Assembly: GCF_001294335.1 (NCBI RefSeq)
Contig: NZ_LGKG01000140.1
Span: 41,015-105,014 of the forward strand
Length of the DNA: 64,000 bases
Reading direction: 5' to 3'
Source of the DNA: Streptomyces chattanoogensis
GTDB lineage: Bacteria > Actinomycetota > Actinomycetes > Streptomycetales > Streptomycetaceae
Shown: positions 36,838 to 45,634 of the stretch, piece after piece
Layout: every line of letters starts with the position of its first letter
Numbering within the stretch: position 1 is the stretch's first letter
The notes under the pieces: generated by a model
What the model was told of the DNA's origin: nothing
The model's input: the letters and a program-made list of their open reading frames with translations, nothing else
The model's database searches: none
Position numbers and translations under genes: made by a program

Positions 36838-37350
36838 TCAGTGGTGTGCCAGCACGAGGAGCGCGACCACCAGAGCGCTGACCGTCACGGCCACCCCGCC
36901 CAGCACCATCCCGGCCAGCGCCGACCCGCCGTTGGTCGCCTGCCCCCTGGCCCGTCTGGTGCGGCCGACGGCCCCGAAGACCATCGCCAGGACGCCGAGG
37001 ACGATCCCCGGGACGACGGCGACACCCAGGGGCACACCCACGATCCCGACCACCAGGGCCGCGGTGCCGAAGCCGTTGCCGGGGCGCGCGGGGAGCCAGA
37101 CCGGGTGGGCGAGCGGGGCCCTGGGGGCGGGGTGTCCAAGATAACCGGGCAGTCCGGGGTGTCCGCCGTAGGCGGGGTGGAGGAGGTAGTGCGGACGGTT
37201 CGCGGAATTGGGGGCAGGCGGGGGCAACGGAACGGCGTACGGGCCAGGAGCGGCATACAGGCCAGGAACGGCGTACGGGTCCGGGGCGGCATACGGGCCG
37301 GGCGCGGCGCACGGCTCACGCGCGGCATCACCGTCCCCGCTGTCCGCCAT
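36838..37350 (-). CDS. DUF4190 membrane protein
   Basis: A 170-residue protein. The first 90 residues are Pro/Ala/Tyr-rich with repeats of the type AxPxPYA, an intracellular or exposed disordered tail. The C-terminus has two membrane helices joined by a short loop (TAALVVGIVGVPLGVAVVPGIVLG in two parts, and a final LGGVAVTVSALVVALLVL), the DUF4190 pattern. The ATG at 37350 is the best start. Its start region is divergent from the adenosine deaminase gene. Function unknown. Confidence 0.8.
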   Translation of the reverse strand: MADSGDGDAAREPCAAPGPYAAPDPYAVPGLYAAPGPYAVPLPPPAPNSANRPHYLLHPAYGGHPGLPGYLGHPAPRAPLAHPVWLPARPGNGFGTAALVVGIVGVPLGVAVVPGIVLGVLAMVFGAVGRTRRARGQATNGGSALAGMVLGGVAVTVSALVVALLVLAHH

Positions 37351-37498
37351 ACCGCTCCACTCCCCTGTGCCTCCCGCGCGCTGCCATGGTAGGACCCGCG
37401 CCGGACCGCCTCCCCGGCCGCGCATACGATGGCCAGGCCGTGACCAGGCCGTTCCGCCCCCGTCAGCCCCCGCCCCACCACCCGACCAGGAGGAACCG

Positions 37499-38521
37499 TT
37501 GTCCGAACTCGATGCATTCATCGCGGGCCTGCCCAAGGCGGAGCTGCATGTCCACCACGTCGGCTCGGCCTCGCCGCGGATCGTCTCCGAACTGGCCGCC
37601 CGGCACCCGGACTCCGCCGTCCCCACCGACCCCGAGGCGCTCGCCGATTTCTTCACCTTCCGCGACTTCGCGCACTTCATCGAGATCTATCTCGCGGTCG
37701 TGGACCTGATCCGCGACGCCGAGGACGTGCGGCTGCTGACGTACGAGGTCGCCCGCGACATGGCGCGGCAGAACATCCGCTACGCCGAGCTGACCGTCAC
37801 CCCCTTCAGCTCGACCAGCCGCGGCATTCCCGACGCCGCCTTCGTCGAGGCCATCGAGGACGCCCGCAAGTCCGCGGAGTCCGAGCTGGGCGTGGTGCTG
37901 CGCTGGTGCTTCGACATCCCCGGCGAGGCAGGCCTGGAGGCCGCCGAGGAGACCGCCCGTATCGCCTGCGACCTGCAGCCCGAGGGCCTGGTCTCGTTCG
38001 GGCTCGGCGGCCCCGAGATCGGCGTCCCCCGCCCGCAGTTCAAGCCGTACTTCGACCGCGCCCTCGCGGCCGGCCTGCACTCCGTACCGCACGCCGGCGA
38101 GACCACGGGCCCCGGCACCATCTGGGACGCGCTGCACGACCTCCGCGCCGAACGCATCGGCCACGGCACCAGCGCCACCCAGGACCCGAAGCTGCTGGCC
38201 CACCTGGCCGAGCACCGCATCCCGCTGGAGGTCTGCCCGACCTCCAACATCGCCACCCGCGCGGTGCGCACCCTGGAGGAGCACCCGCTCAAGGAGATGG
38301 CCGACGCGGGCGTGCTGGTCACCATCAACAGCGACGACCCGCCGATGTTCGGCACCGACCTCAACACCGAATACGGCGTCGCCGCCCGCCTGTTGGGCCT
38401 GGACGCCCCCGGCCTCGGGGACCTCGCCAAGAACGCCGTCACGGCCTCCTTCATGGACGCCCCCGCCAAGGCCCGGCTGGCGGCGGAGATCGACGCCTAC
38501 GTGGCGTCGTGGCGCGGCTGA
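37499..38521 (+). CDS. add: Adenosine deaminase
   Basis: Deaminates adenosine to inosine in purine salvage. The 340-residue protein starts at a TTG preceded by an excellent AGGAGGAA site. Zinc and catalytic residues are visible: ELHVHHVGS (HxH), PHAGE, the GHGTSATQD region, and NSDDPPMF with the catalytic Asp pair. Length is normal for the family. It stands alone with its own ribosome-binding site; the start region lies about 150 bases from the divergent DUF4190 gene. Confidence 0.93.
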   Translation: MSELDAFIAGLPKAELHVHHVGSASPRIVSELAARHPDSAVPTDPEALADFFTFRDFAHFIEIYLAVVDLIRDAEDVRLLTYEVARDMARQNIRYAELTVTPFSSTSRGIPDAAFVEAIEDARKSAESELGVVLRWCFDIPGEAGLEAAEETARIACDLQPEGLVSFGLGGPEIGVPRPQFKPYFDRALAAGLHSVPHAGETTGPGTIWDALHDLRAERIGHGTSATQDPKLLAHLAEHRIPLEVCPTSNIATRAVRTLEEHPLKEMADAGVLVTINSDDPPMFGTDLNTEYGVAARLLGLDAPGLGDLAKNAVTASFMDAPAKARLAAEIDAYVASWRG

Positions 38522-38588
38522 CCGGGCAGGCACCGGACGTACGGGTCCCCGGTGGCCGGCCGCACCGGCCGCCGCGGGGCCCCGTCCC

Positions 38589-39065
38589 TCACTCCACGCG
38601 CCACGGCGCCGCCAGCCCGCCGGGAAATCCCGCGACGAACTCCCGCACCGCCCACCGCGCGGCCGCGCCGTCGACCAGCTCGTCCGCGGGGAAGTACGCG
38701 CCCTGGCCACCGCACACCAGCCATACCGGCTCTTCCTGCAGGCCGTGCAGATCACCGTCCAGGCACCGCGCGCCGAGCTCCTTGGGGCGCACCCGCCGCC
38801 CCGGCCCGCCGCCGTCCGCTGCGACGGGCGCCCGGCACAGCTGGAAGAGCGTGCCGTCATCGCGTTCACCGGTCACCAGGAAGACCCCGGGCCCGCCGCT
38901 GACCGTCAGCACACCGCCGCCCTCCTCCCAGCGCTCGACCGAGAGCTCCGTGCAGACCTCACCGTCCAGTTCGGCCAGCGCCGCCTCCAGCCGCGCACCG
39001 TCCGGCTCCTGCAGCACCCGCGACCGGCAGATCCCCGCCTCCCAGCGGCTGACCACGGCCCTCAT
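38589..39065 (-). CDS. Hypothetical protein, possibly Imm1-like
   Basis: A 158-residue acidic protein of mixed strands and helices. The C-terminal part, GGQGAYFPADELVDGAAARWAVREF followed by GLAAPW (given here in pieces), resembles the end of Imm1-type immunity proteins, which usually finish with a helix and xxW. This similarity is weak and from memory. No toxin gene (for example a WXG or polymorphic toxin) is adjacent, so if it is an immunity protein it is an orphan. It starts 66 bases from the end of the HXXEE gene, same strand. Confidence 0.55.
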   Translation of the reverse strand: MRAVVSRWEAGICRSRVLQEPDGARLEAALAELDGEVCTELSVERWEEGGGVLTVSGGPGVFLVTGERDDGTLFQLCRAPVAADGGGPGRRVRPKELGARCLDGDLHGLQEEPVWLVCGGQGAYFPADELVDGAAARWAVREFVAGFPGGLAAPWRVE

Positions 39066-39131
39066 CCGGCACCCGCCATCCGACTCATGTGCGGAGCATA
39101 CGATCGCCGCAACCGGCCCCCTGACCAGGGG

Positions 39132-39722
39132 TCATGACATCCGGATCAACGTGCGTGCCACCGCGTGGGAGACCACCGTGGCCGCCCCCGCCACGGCCGC
39201 ACCGCTCACCGCGTCCCGTACGGACACCGGCCGGAGCAGCCCGGCCCGCCGCAGCCGTGCCCGCGCCCAGAGGGTGAAGGGGATGACGATGACGGGTGAG
39301 GTGGCGGAGCCGGGGGTGTAGCCGCGGGCGGCCGCCGCCTGGGCCAGGTGCATGACGCCGTGCAGGCCGAAGCCGTTCAGGGCGCCCTGGAAGAACGCGG
39401 ACCGGCCGCCCGTACGGTGTCCGCTCGCCGCCGCGGCGGCCACGATGACCGCCATCACGCCCACCGCGGCCCGGAACTCCCGGTCGTCGAAGGTCTCCAT
39501 GAACTGCCATACGGAGTCCGGCACTTGGGGAAACCGCTTGCGCAACGCCGGCACGTTCTCCCGGATCCAGCGCGGCCCGAACGCCACCTCCTCCGCGTCG
39601 TGCAGCGCCCAGGCGGCGAAGAGTCCGAGCGTGACGGCCGGAGAGATCCCGTACGGCGCCGGCTCCGGCGCGGAGGCGGCGGCAGGGGCGGCGGCCCCGG
39701 AGGGAGAGAACGTCATGAACAT
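39132..39722 (-). CDS. HXXEE domain membrane protein
   Basis: About 196 residues. The name-giving motif is LHDAEEVAFGPRWI, inside the first predicted helix pair, with later HGVMHLAQAAAARGY. Four to five membrane helices are likely. The family is poorly characterised; the conserved His and Glu residues suggest metal or substrate binding in the membrane. Two ATGs (39722 and 39716) are close together; a frame extension to 39788 has poor coding character. Confidence 0.75.
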   Translation of the reverse strand: MFMTFSPSGAAAPAAASAPEPAPYGISPAVTLGLFAAWALHDAEEVAFGPRWIRENVPALRKRFPQVPDSVWQFMETFDDREFRAAVGVMAVIVAAAAASGHRTGGRSAFFQGALNGFGLHGVMHLAQAAAARGYTPGSATSPVIVIPFTLWARARLRRAGLLRPVSVRDAVSGAAVAGAATVVSHAVARTLIRMS

Positions 39723-39812
39723 CAAGTCTGGCACGGCAGTTGACGCCCGATCACACCGCGGCGGGCACCCTCTCGAGTGCCGCCGCACCCCTCAGGCGTC
39801 CCCTCCCCCGCC

Positions 39813-40994
39813 TCACAGCCCCACGATCCCGTTCCACTCCTTCGCGAATTCGGTCCGCTCCGCGGAGGTGATGTCACGGGCGATCGCCAGCCGCTTGCGC
39901 ATCGCGTCGTCGGGGAAGATCAGCGGGTCCTCCGCGAGCGCGGCGCGCTCCTTGTCCTTGGACGAGGCCAGGACGTCGCGTGCGGCCGGGACGGGGCAGA
40001 CATAGTTGACCCAGGCGGCGAGATCCGCGGCGACCTCCGGCTCGTAGTAGTAGTCGATCAGCCGCTCGGCGTTGCGCTTGTGGTCCGCGAGATTGGGGAT
40101 CATCAGGCTCTCCGCCCACAGCTCGGCGCCCTCTTGGGGCACCACGAACTCGATGTCCGGGTTGTCCGCCTGGAGCTGGATCACATCGCCGGAATAGGCC
40201 TGTGCGGCGAGCACATCACCGGAGTCGAGGTCCTTGATGTAGTCGTTGCCGGTGAAGCGCCGGATGTGGCCCTTGCGGACGAGGCCGCGGAGCTGGTCGG
40301 TCATGCGGTGGAAGTCGTCGGCGGTCCAGCGGGTGATGTCGGCCCCGTTGCCCTGCATCAGCAGGGCAAATGCCTCGTCGAGCCCGGACAGCAGCGTGAC
40401 CCGGCCCCGCAGATCGCTCTTCCACAGGTCGGAGGTGTGCCGGATCTCCCGGCCGAGCTTCCTGCGGTTGTAGGCGATGCCGGTGATCCCGGACTGCCAG
40501 GGCACGGAGTGCTTGCGGCCGGGGTCGAAGTGCGGGGTGCGCAGCAGCGGATCGAGGTTCTTCGCGACGTGCGGCTGGGCGGCGCGGTCCATCTCCTGGA
40601 CCCACCCCAGCCGGACGAACCGCGCGCACATCCAGTCGCTGATGACGATCAGGTCGCGGCCGGTGGGCTGGTGGTTCATCAGCGCCGGGCTGATCTTGCC
40701 GAAGAACTCGTCGTTGTCGTTGATCTCCTCGGTGTAGGTGACGGAGATCCCGGTGCGGCGCCGGAAGGCGTCGAGGGTGGGGCGGCGCTGTGTGTCGTGG
40801 TCGTCGACGTCGATGTAGAGCGGCCAGTTGGCGAAGGTGATCCGGTGGTCGCGCGCCGAGCGGTCGGGGCTCGTACGGTCCGCGGCCTCGACATAGGCGG
40901 GCGGTACCCCGCATCCGGTGAGGGCGGCCAGCGCCCCCGTCACCCCGACTCCGCCCATACCCCGTAGCAGCGCACGCCGCGCAAGATCAGCCAT
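39813..40994 (-). CDS. Second polyamine-binding lipoprotein, no transporter attached
   Basis: About 393 residues. The twin-arginine signal LARRALLRGMGG and lipobox LTGC (Cys28) mark it as an exported lipoprotein. The mature domain has the same landmarks as the potD product at 33-34 kb (ITFANWPLYIDVD, TYTEEINDNDEFFGKI, WMCARFVRLGW), so the two are diverged paralogues. It has no adjacent permease or ATPase; it may feed PotABC or act as a sensor. Its 5' end is about 120 bases from the end of the aldehyde dehydrogenase gene. A GTG at 41009 would add five residues. Confidence 0.88.
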   Translation of the reverse strand: MADLARRALLRGMGGVGVTGALAALTGCGVPPAYVEAADRTSPDRSARDHRITFANWPLYIDVDDHDTQRRPTLDAFRRRTGISVTYTEEINDNDEFFGKISPALMNHQPTGRDLIVISDWMCARFVRLGWVQEMDRAAQPHVAKNLDPLLRTPHFDPGRKHSVPWQSGITGIAYNRRKLGREIRHTSDLWKSDLRGRVTLLSGLDEAFALLMQGNGADITRWTADDFHRMTDQLRGLVRKGHIRRFTGNDYIKDLDSGDVLAAQAYSGDVIQLQADNPDIEFVVPQEGAELWAESLMIPNLADHKRNAERLIDYYYEPEVAADLAAWVNYVCPVPAARDVLASSKDKERAALAEDPLIFPDDAMRKRLAIARDITSAERTEFAKEWNGIVGL

Positions 40995-41114
40995 GGGCTG
41001 CACTCTCACGCGCCGCGGGCGGAGGCGGCAAGAGACAGAGCGTCAACTGCCGGGCCTCCGCCCGCGACGGTGTGTCGAGCGTTCCGTGCCGCTCGACGGT
41101 GGTGATCCCCCGGG

Positions 41115-42569
41115 TCAGCCGTCCAGCGAGGTCATCACGTGCTTGATGCGGGTGTAGTCGTCGAAGCCGTAGGCCGAAAGGTCCTTGCCGTAACCGGACT
41201 TCTTGAATCCGCCGTGCGGCATCTCGGCGACCAGCGGGATGTGGGTGTTGATCCACACACAGCCGAAGTCGAGGCTCTTGGACATCCGCATGGCGCGGGC
41301 GTGGTCCTTGGTCCACACCGAGGACGCGAGGGCGTACTCGACGCCGTTGGCCCACTCCACGGCCTGCTTCTCGTCGGAGAAGGACTGGACGGTGATGACC
41401 GGGCCGAAGACCTCCTGCTGGACGATCTCGTCGTCCTGCTTGAGGCCCGAGACGACGGTCGGAGCGAAGAAGTAGCCCTTCTCGCCGACCTGCTCGCCGC
41501 CCGCCTCGATCTTGGCGTGCGCGGGCAGCCGCTCGATGAAGCCCTTGACCTGCTTGAGCTGGTTGGCGTTGTTCAGCGGCCCGTAGAGCACGTCCTCGTC
41601 GTCGATGGCGCCGGTCTTGGTCTCGGAGGCGGCCTTCGCCAGCGCGGCGACGAACTCGTCGTGGATGGACTCCTGGACGAGCACCCGGGTCGCAGCCGTA
41701 CAGTCCTGGCCGGCGTTGAAGTAACCGGCGACCGAGATGTCCTCGACGGCCTTGGCGATGTCGGTGTCCTCGAAGACGACGACCGGCGCCTTGCCGCCCA
41801 GCTCCAGGTGGACCCGCTTGAGGTCCTTGGAGGCGGACTCGGCGACCTGCATACCGGCGCGCACGGAGCCGGTGATGGAGGCCATCGCCGGGACGCTGTG
41901 CTCGACCATCAGACGGCCGGTCTCGCGGTCACCGCAGATGACGTTGAACACGCCGCGGGGGTGGCCCAGTTCGTCCAGGACGCTGCCGATGATGTCGGCG
42001 ATCAGCACCGTCGAGGCGGGGGTGGTGTCGGAGGGCTTGATGACGACGGTGTTGCCCGCGGCGAGCGCCGGGGCGAACTTCCACACGGCCATCATCATCG
42101 GGTAGTTCCACGGCGCGACCTGGGCGCATACGCCTACCGGCTCGCGGCGGATGATGGAGGTGAAGCCGTCCATGTACTCGCCGGCCGAGCGGCCCTCGAG
42201 CATCCGGGCCGCACCCGCGAAGAAGCGGATCTGGTCCACCATCGGCGGGATTTCCTCGGAGCGTACGAGGGCGATCGGCTTGCCGCAGTTCTCGGACTCG
42301 GCGGCGATCAGCTCCTCCGCCCGCTCCTCGAAACGGTCGGCGATCTTGAGCAGGACCTTCTGGCGCTCGGCCGGGATCAGGTCACGCCAGGCGGGGAAGG
42401 CGGCCTCGGCGGCGGCCATGGCCGCGTCGACGTCCGCGGCGGCCGAGAGAGGGGCGGTGGCGTATGCCTCACCCGTCGCCGGGTTGACCACCTCCGTGGT
42501 CCGCCCGTCGGCGGCGTCCCGGAACTCCCCGTCGATGTAGTTGCGCAGACGACGCAGTGCGGTGGTCAC
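41115..42569 (-). CDS. patD: Gamma-aminobutyraldehyde dehydrogenase
   Basis: A 484-residue aldehyde dehydrogenase with PWNYPMMM, general-base segment LELGGKAPVVVF and nucleophile FNAGQDCTAATR (Cys290). The sequence has the strong resemblance to YdcW/PatD-type enzymes that convert 4-aminobutyraldehyde to GABA. It is divergent from the AsnC regulator and the putrescine-type aminotransferase, which would make that aldehyde, so the three genes form one functional unit. Start is a GTG at 42569 with GAAGGGGG upstream. Confidence 0.92.
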   Translation of the reverse strand: MTTALRRLRNYIDGEFRDAADGRTTEVVNPATGEAYATAPLSAAADVDAAMAAAEAAFPAWRDLIPAERQKVLLKIADRFEERAEELIAAESENCGKPIALVRSEEIPPMVDQIRFFAGAARMLEGRSAGEYMDGFTSIIRREPVGVCAQVAPWNYPMMMAVWKFAPALAAGNTVVIKPSDTTPASTVLIADIIGSVLDELGHPRGVFNVICGDRETGRLMVEHSVPAMASITGSVRAGMQVAESASKDLKRVHLELGGKAPVVVFEDTDIAKAVEDISVAGYFNAGQDCTAATRVLVQESIHDEFVAALAKAASETKTGAIDDEDVLYGPLNNANQLKQVKGFIERLPAHAKIEAGGEQVGEKGYFFAPTVVSGLKQDDEIVQQEVFGPVITVQSFSDEKQAVEWANGVEYALASSVWTKDHARAMRMSKSLDFGCVWINTHIPLVAEMPHGGFKKSGYGKDLSAYGFDDYTRIKHVMTSLDG

Positions 42570-42682
42570 TGTGCGCCCCCTTCAGTCAGATGTCCGGTGA
42601 TTTGGCTCCACCTGTCCGGTGGTGTGGGTCCACCCTAGCCATGGGAGCGACGTTTTCAACACACCCGCCACTCATCAACAAC

Positions 42683-42720
42683 GAAATCAGTGAAATTTAG
42701 ATCACTGGACAACTGATTTC
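42683..42720. promoter_or_regulatory. Nested palindromes between patD and the AsnC regulator
   Basis: GAAATCAGT (42683-42691) and ACTGATTTC (42712-42720) form a perfect 9-bp inverted repeat. Inside it, CAGTGA (42688-42693) and TCACTG (42702-42707) form a second one. The region is unusually AT-rich for this genome. It is 40 bases upstream of the regulator start and 114 bases upstream of patD, which fits an AsnC/Lrp operator controlling both directions. Confidence 0.65.
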
Positions 42721-42759
42721 ATCGGTTTGGGGTTGCGCGACTGACGAGGCTGGTGCACA

Positions 42760-43254
42760 GTGAGGGACGTGGCGCCTCCTCGAAACAGTCATGACAGAAC
42801 CGGCACTCCGTCGATCGACTCCGTCTCCCTGGCGATCATCGAGCAGCTCCAGGAGGACGGGCGCCGGCCGTACGCCGCGATCGGCAAGGCCGTGGGCCTG
42901 TCCGAGGCGGCCGTGCGCCAGCGCGTACAGAAACTGCTCGATCAAGGCGTGATGCAGATCGTCGCCGTCACCGACCCCCTCACGGTCGGTTTCCGGCGGC
43001 AGGCAATGGTCGGCATCAACGTCGAGGGTGACCTCGATCCCGTGGCCGACGCCCTGACGACCATGGAAGAAGTCGAGTACGTCGTCATGACCGCAGGCTC
43101 CTTCGATCTCATCATCGAGATCGTCTGCGAGGACGACGACCACCTGCTGGAAATGATCAACAAGCGGATCCGCACGCTTCCCGGCGTCCGGACCACCGAG
43201 AGCTTCGTCTACCTCAAGCTCCGGAAGCAGACCTACACCTGGGGAACGAGATAG
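42760..43254 (+). CDS. Lrp/AsnC family transcriptional regulator
   Basis: A 164-residue regulator. The helix-turn-helix spans SVSLAIIEQLQEDGRRPYAAI and GLSEAAVRQRVQKLLDQGV (about residues 22-65), and the rest is the RAM effector-binding domain (GFRRQAMVGINVEGDL, YVVMTAGSFDLIIEIV). It lies two bases before the aminotransferase gene and is divergent from patD, so it very probably senses an amine or amino acid and controls both. Start is GTG at 42760, with GAGG upstream; GTG 42769 is less likely. Confidence 0.93.
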   Translation: MRDVAPPRNSHDRTGTPSIDSVSLAIIEQLQEDGRRPYAAIGKAVGLSEAAVRQRVQKLLDQGVMQIVAVTDPLTVGFRRQAMVGINVEGDLDPVADALTTMEEVEYVVMTAGSFDLIIEIVCEDDDHLLEMINKRIRTLPGVRTTESFVYLKLRKQTYTWGTR

Positions 43255-43256
43255 CA

Positions 43257-44618
43257 ATGAGCCGCGACCTCTCCAAGACGGCATACGACCACCTGTGGAT
43301 GCACTTCACCCGCATGTCGTCGTACGAGAACGCCCCCGTGCCCACGATCGTGCGCGGTGAAGGCACCAACATCTACGACGACAAGGGCAAGCGCTACATC
43401 GACGGCCTCGCCGGCCTCTTCGTGGTCAACGCCGGCCACGGCCGGGTCGAGCTCGCCGAGACCGCCTACAAGCAGGCGCAGGAGCTCGCCTTCTTCCCCG
43501 TGTGGTCCTACGCGCACCCCAAGGCCGTGGAGCTCGCCGAGCGCCTGGCCAACGAGGCCCCCGGCGACCTCAACAAGGTCTTCTTCACCACCGGTGGCGG
43601 CGAGGCGGTCGAGACCGCCTGGAAGCTCGCCAAGCAGTACTTCAAGCTCACCGGCAAGCCGATGAAGCACAAGGTCATATCCCGCGCGGTGGCCTACCAC
43701 GGCACCCCGCAGGGCGCCCTGTCGATCACCGGCCTCCCCGGCCTGAAGGCCCCCTTCGAGCCGCTGGTCCCCGGCGCGCACAAGGTGCCGAACACCAACA
43801 TCTACCGCGCCCCGATCCACGGCGACGACCCCGAGGCCTTCGGCCGCTGGGCCGCCGACCAGATCGAGCAGCAGATCCTCTTCGAGGGCCCCGAGACCGT
43901 CGCCGCGGTCTTCCTCGAGCCGGTCCAGAACGCCGGTGGCTGCTTCCCGCCGCCGCCCGGCTACTTCCAGCGGGTCCGCGAGATCTGTGACCAGTACGAC
44001 GTGCTGCTCGTCTCCGACGAGGTCATCTGCGCCTTCGGCCGCCTGGGCACGACCTTCGCCTGTGACAAGTTCGGCTACATCCCGGACATGATCACCTGCG
44101 CCAAGGGCATGACCTCGGGCTACTCCCCGATCGGCGCCTGCATCATCTCCGACCGCCTGGCCGAGCCGTTCTACAAGGGCGACAACACCTTCCTGCACGG
44201 CTACACCTTCGGCGGCCACCCGGTCTCCGCGGCCGTCGGTGTCGCCAACCTCGACATCTTCGAGCGTGAGGGTCTCAACCAGCATGTCCTCGACAACGAG
44301 GGCAACTTCCTGAGCACCCTGCAGAAGCTGCACGACCTGCCGATCGTCGGCGACGTCCGCGGCAACGGCTTCTTCTACGGCATCGAGCTCGTCAAGGACA
44401 AGGCCACCAAGGAGTCCTTCAACGAGGAGGAGACCGAGCGCGTCCTGTACGGCTTCCTCTCCAAGGCCCTGTACGACGCCGGCCTCTACTGCCGCGCCGA
44501 CGACCGTGGCGACCCGGTCATCCAGCTGGCCCCGCCGCTGATCGCCGACCAGCCGGTCTTCGACGAGATCGAGCAGATCCTGCGCGGTGTCCTCACCGAG
44601 GCCTGGGCCAAGCTCTGA
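43257..44618 (+). CDS. Class III aminotransferase, putrescine--pyruvate type
   Basis: A 453-residue PLP enzyme that would take the amino group from putrescine (or a related diamine) to pyruvate and give 4-aminobutyraldehyde. Motifs: FFTTGGGEAVETAWKLAK, the PLP Asp in LLVSDEVICAFGRLG and the Schiff-base Lys283 in CAKGMTSGYSP. The overall sequence fits the SpuC/omega-aminotransferase group rather than GabT. It is co-transcribed with the AsnC regulator (two-base gap). Its stop codon lies in the first copy of a 14-bp tandem repeat. Confidence 0.9.
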   Translation: MSRDLSKTAYDHLWMHFTRMSSYENAPVPTIVRGEGTNIYDDKGKRYIDGLAGLFVVNAGHGRVELAETAYKQAQELAFFPVWSYAHPKAVELAERLANEAPGDLNKVFFTTGGGEAVETAWKLAKQYFKLTGKPMKHKVISRAVAYHGTPQGALSITGLPGLKAPFEPLVPGAHKVPNTNIYRAPIHGDDPEAFGRWAADQIEQQILFEGPETVAAVFLEPVQNAGGCFPPPPGYFQRVREICDQYDVLLVSDEVICAFGRLGTTFACDKFGYIPDMITCAKGMTSGYSPIGACIISDRLAEPFYKGDNTFLHGYTFGGHPVSAAVGVANLDIFEREGLNQHVLDNEGNFLSTLQKLHDLPIVGDVRGNGFFYGIELVKDKATKESFNEEETERVLYGFLSKALYDAGLYCRADDRGDPVIQLAPPLIADQPVFDEIEQILRGVLTEAWAKL

Positions 44619-44673
44619 TCACCGGACCGTGATCACCGAACTGTGATCACTGAACTGTGATCACCAGGTTCCG
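44616..44673. repeat. Four tandem 14-bp TGATCAC repeats
   Basis: TGATCACCGGACCG, TGATCACCGAACTG, TGATCACTGAACTG and a degenerate TGATCACCAGGTTCCG follow directly on each other, then ATCATCG. The first copy contains the aminotransferase stop codon. Successive copies also make GTGATCAC palindromes. Confidence 0.8.
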
Positions 44674-44723
44674 ATCATCGCATCGCCTGCCGGTGCGTTA
44701 ATAGAACACAACCGAATATCCGA

Positions 44724-44769
44724 CGGCTCAGATTCACTCATTTTCAGCTATACGGGTGAATCTGAGCCG
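44724..44769. terminator. 14-bp perfect hairpin after the aminotransferase gene
   Basis: CGGCTCAGATTCAC (44724-44737) pairs exactly with GTGAATCTGAGCCG (44756-44769) around an 18-nt AT-rich loop. It lies 105 bases past the aminotransferase stop and is the likely terminator of that transcript. Confidence 0.75.
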
Positions 44770-44893
44770 TTCTCCGTGCCGAGCGCCGAATACCAGGGGT
44801 CAGCAGTACTTACCGTGCCAGTGACCGATAACCTCCATGGTCGTTCACCCGCTTGGGGGAACGAACGGACGCGAACAAGCAAGAGGTGCGCAG

Positions 44894-45634
44894 ATGGTGG
44901 CCCCGCCTGACAACGACGTGCTCTGGGCCCGCGGCCTGCACCACACGCACGGCAGCACCCCGGCCCTCACCGGCGTCTCCCTCGGCGTACGCGACGGAGA
45001 GATCCTCGCCGTCACCGGCCCCCGCGGCAGCGGCAAGACCACCCTCCTCAAATGCCTCTCCGGCCAGCTCGCCCCCACCGAGGGCGAAGTCTGGTTCAAC
45101 AGCTCACCCGTGCACACCCTCTCCTCCCCCAGCCGCGAACGGCTGCGTCTGGACCGGTTCGGCTGGATCGACACCGAACCCCATCTCGTTCCCGAGCTCA
45201 CCGCCTGGGAGAACGCCGCCCTCCCGCTCCTGCTGCGCGGCACCGGCCACCGCGCCGCCAAGCACACCGCCATGGAGTGGCTCGACCGTCTCGACGTCGG
45301 CATGTGCGCCCGCCGCCGCCCCGCCCGTCTCGACCAGTCGGAGCGCCAGCGCATCGCCGTCGCCCGCGCCCTCGCCGCCGAGCCCCAGGTCCTCTTCGCC
45401 GACGACCCGACCGCCCCGCTGCACCGCGCCGACGGCGCCCAGGTCCTGCGCACCCTGACCACCGCGGCCCGCTCCCACCACATCACCGTGGTCCTGGCGA
45501 CCGACGACCCGGAGGCCGCGGCCCTTGCCGACCGCTCCCTCGCCCTCCTCGACGGCCGCCGTACGGGCGCCCCGGCCGGCCCCAACGGATCCCCCGACGC
45601 GGAAAGCAGGGCAGCGTGCTCGCTCTCCGTCTAG
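44894..45634 (+). CDS. ABC transporter ATP-binding protein with eroded motifs
   Basis: A 246-residue ABC domain. Walker A is intact (GPRGSGKTT). The other motifs have drifted: the Q-loop reads WIDTEPHLVPELT without the Gln, the signature LSGGQ is LDQSERQRIAVARAL, Walker B is VLFADDPT with Asp in place of the catalytic Glu, and the H-loop His is Thr (VVLATDDPE). It may bind ATP but hydrolyse it poorly. ATG at 44894 is preceded by AGAGG. The next gene overlaps its end by 19 bases and encodes the probable membrane partner. Confidence 0.85.
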   Translation: MVAPPDNDVLWARGLHHTHGSTPALTGVSLGVRDGEILAVTGPRGSGKTTLLKCLSGQLAPTEGEVWFNSSPVHTLSSPSRERLRLDRFGWIDTEPHLVPELTAWENAALPLLLRGTGHRAAKHTAMEWLDRLDVGMCARRRPARLDQSERQRIAVARALAAEPQVLFADDPTAPLHRADGAQVLRTLTTAARSHHITVVLATDDPEAAALADRSLALLDGRRTGAPAGPNGSPDAESRAACSLSV

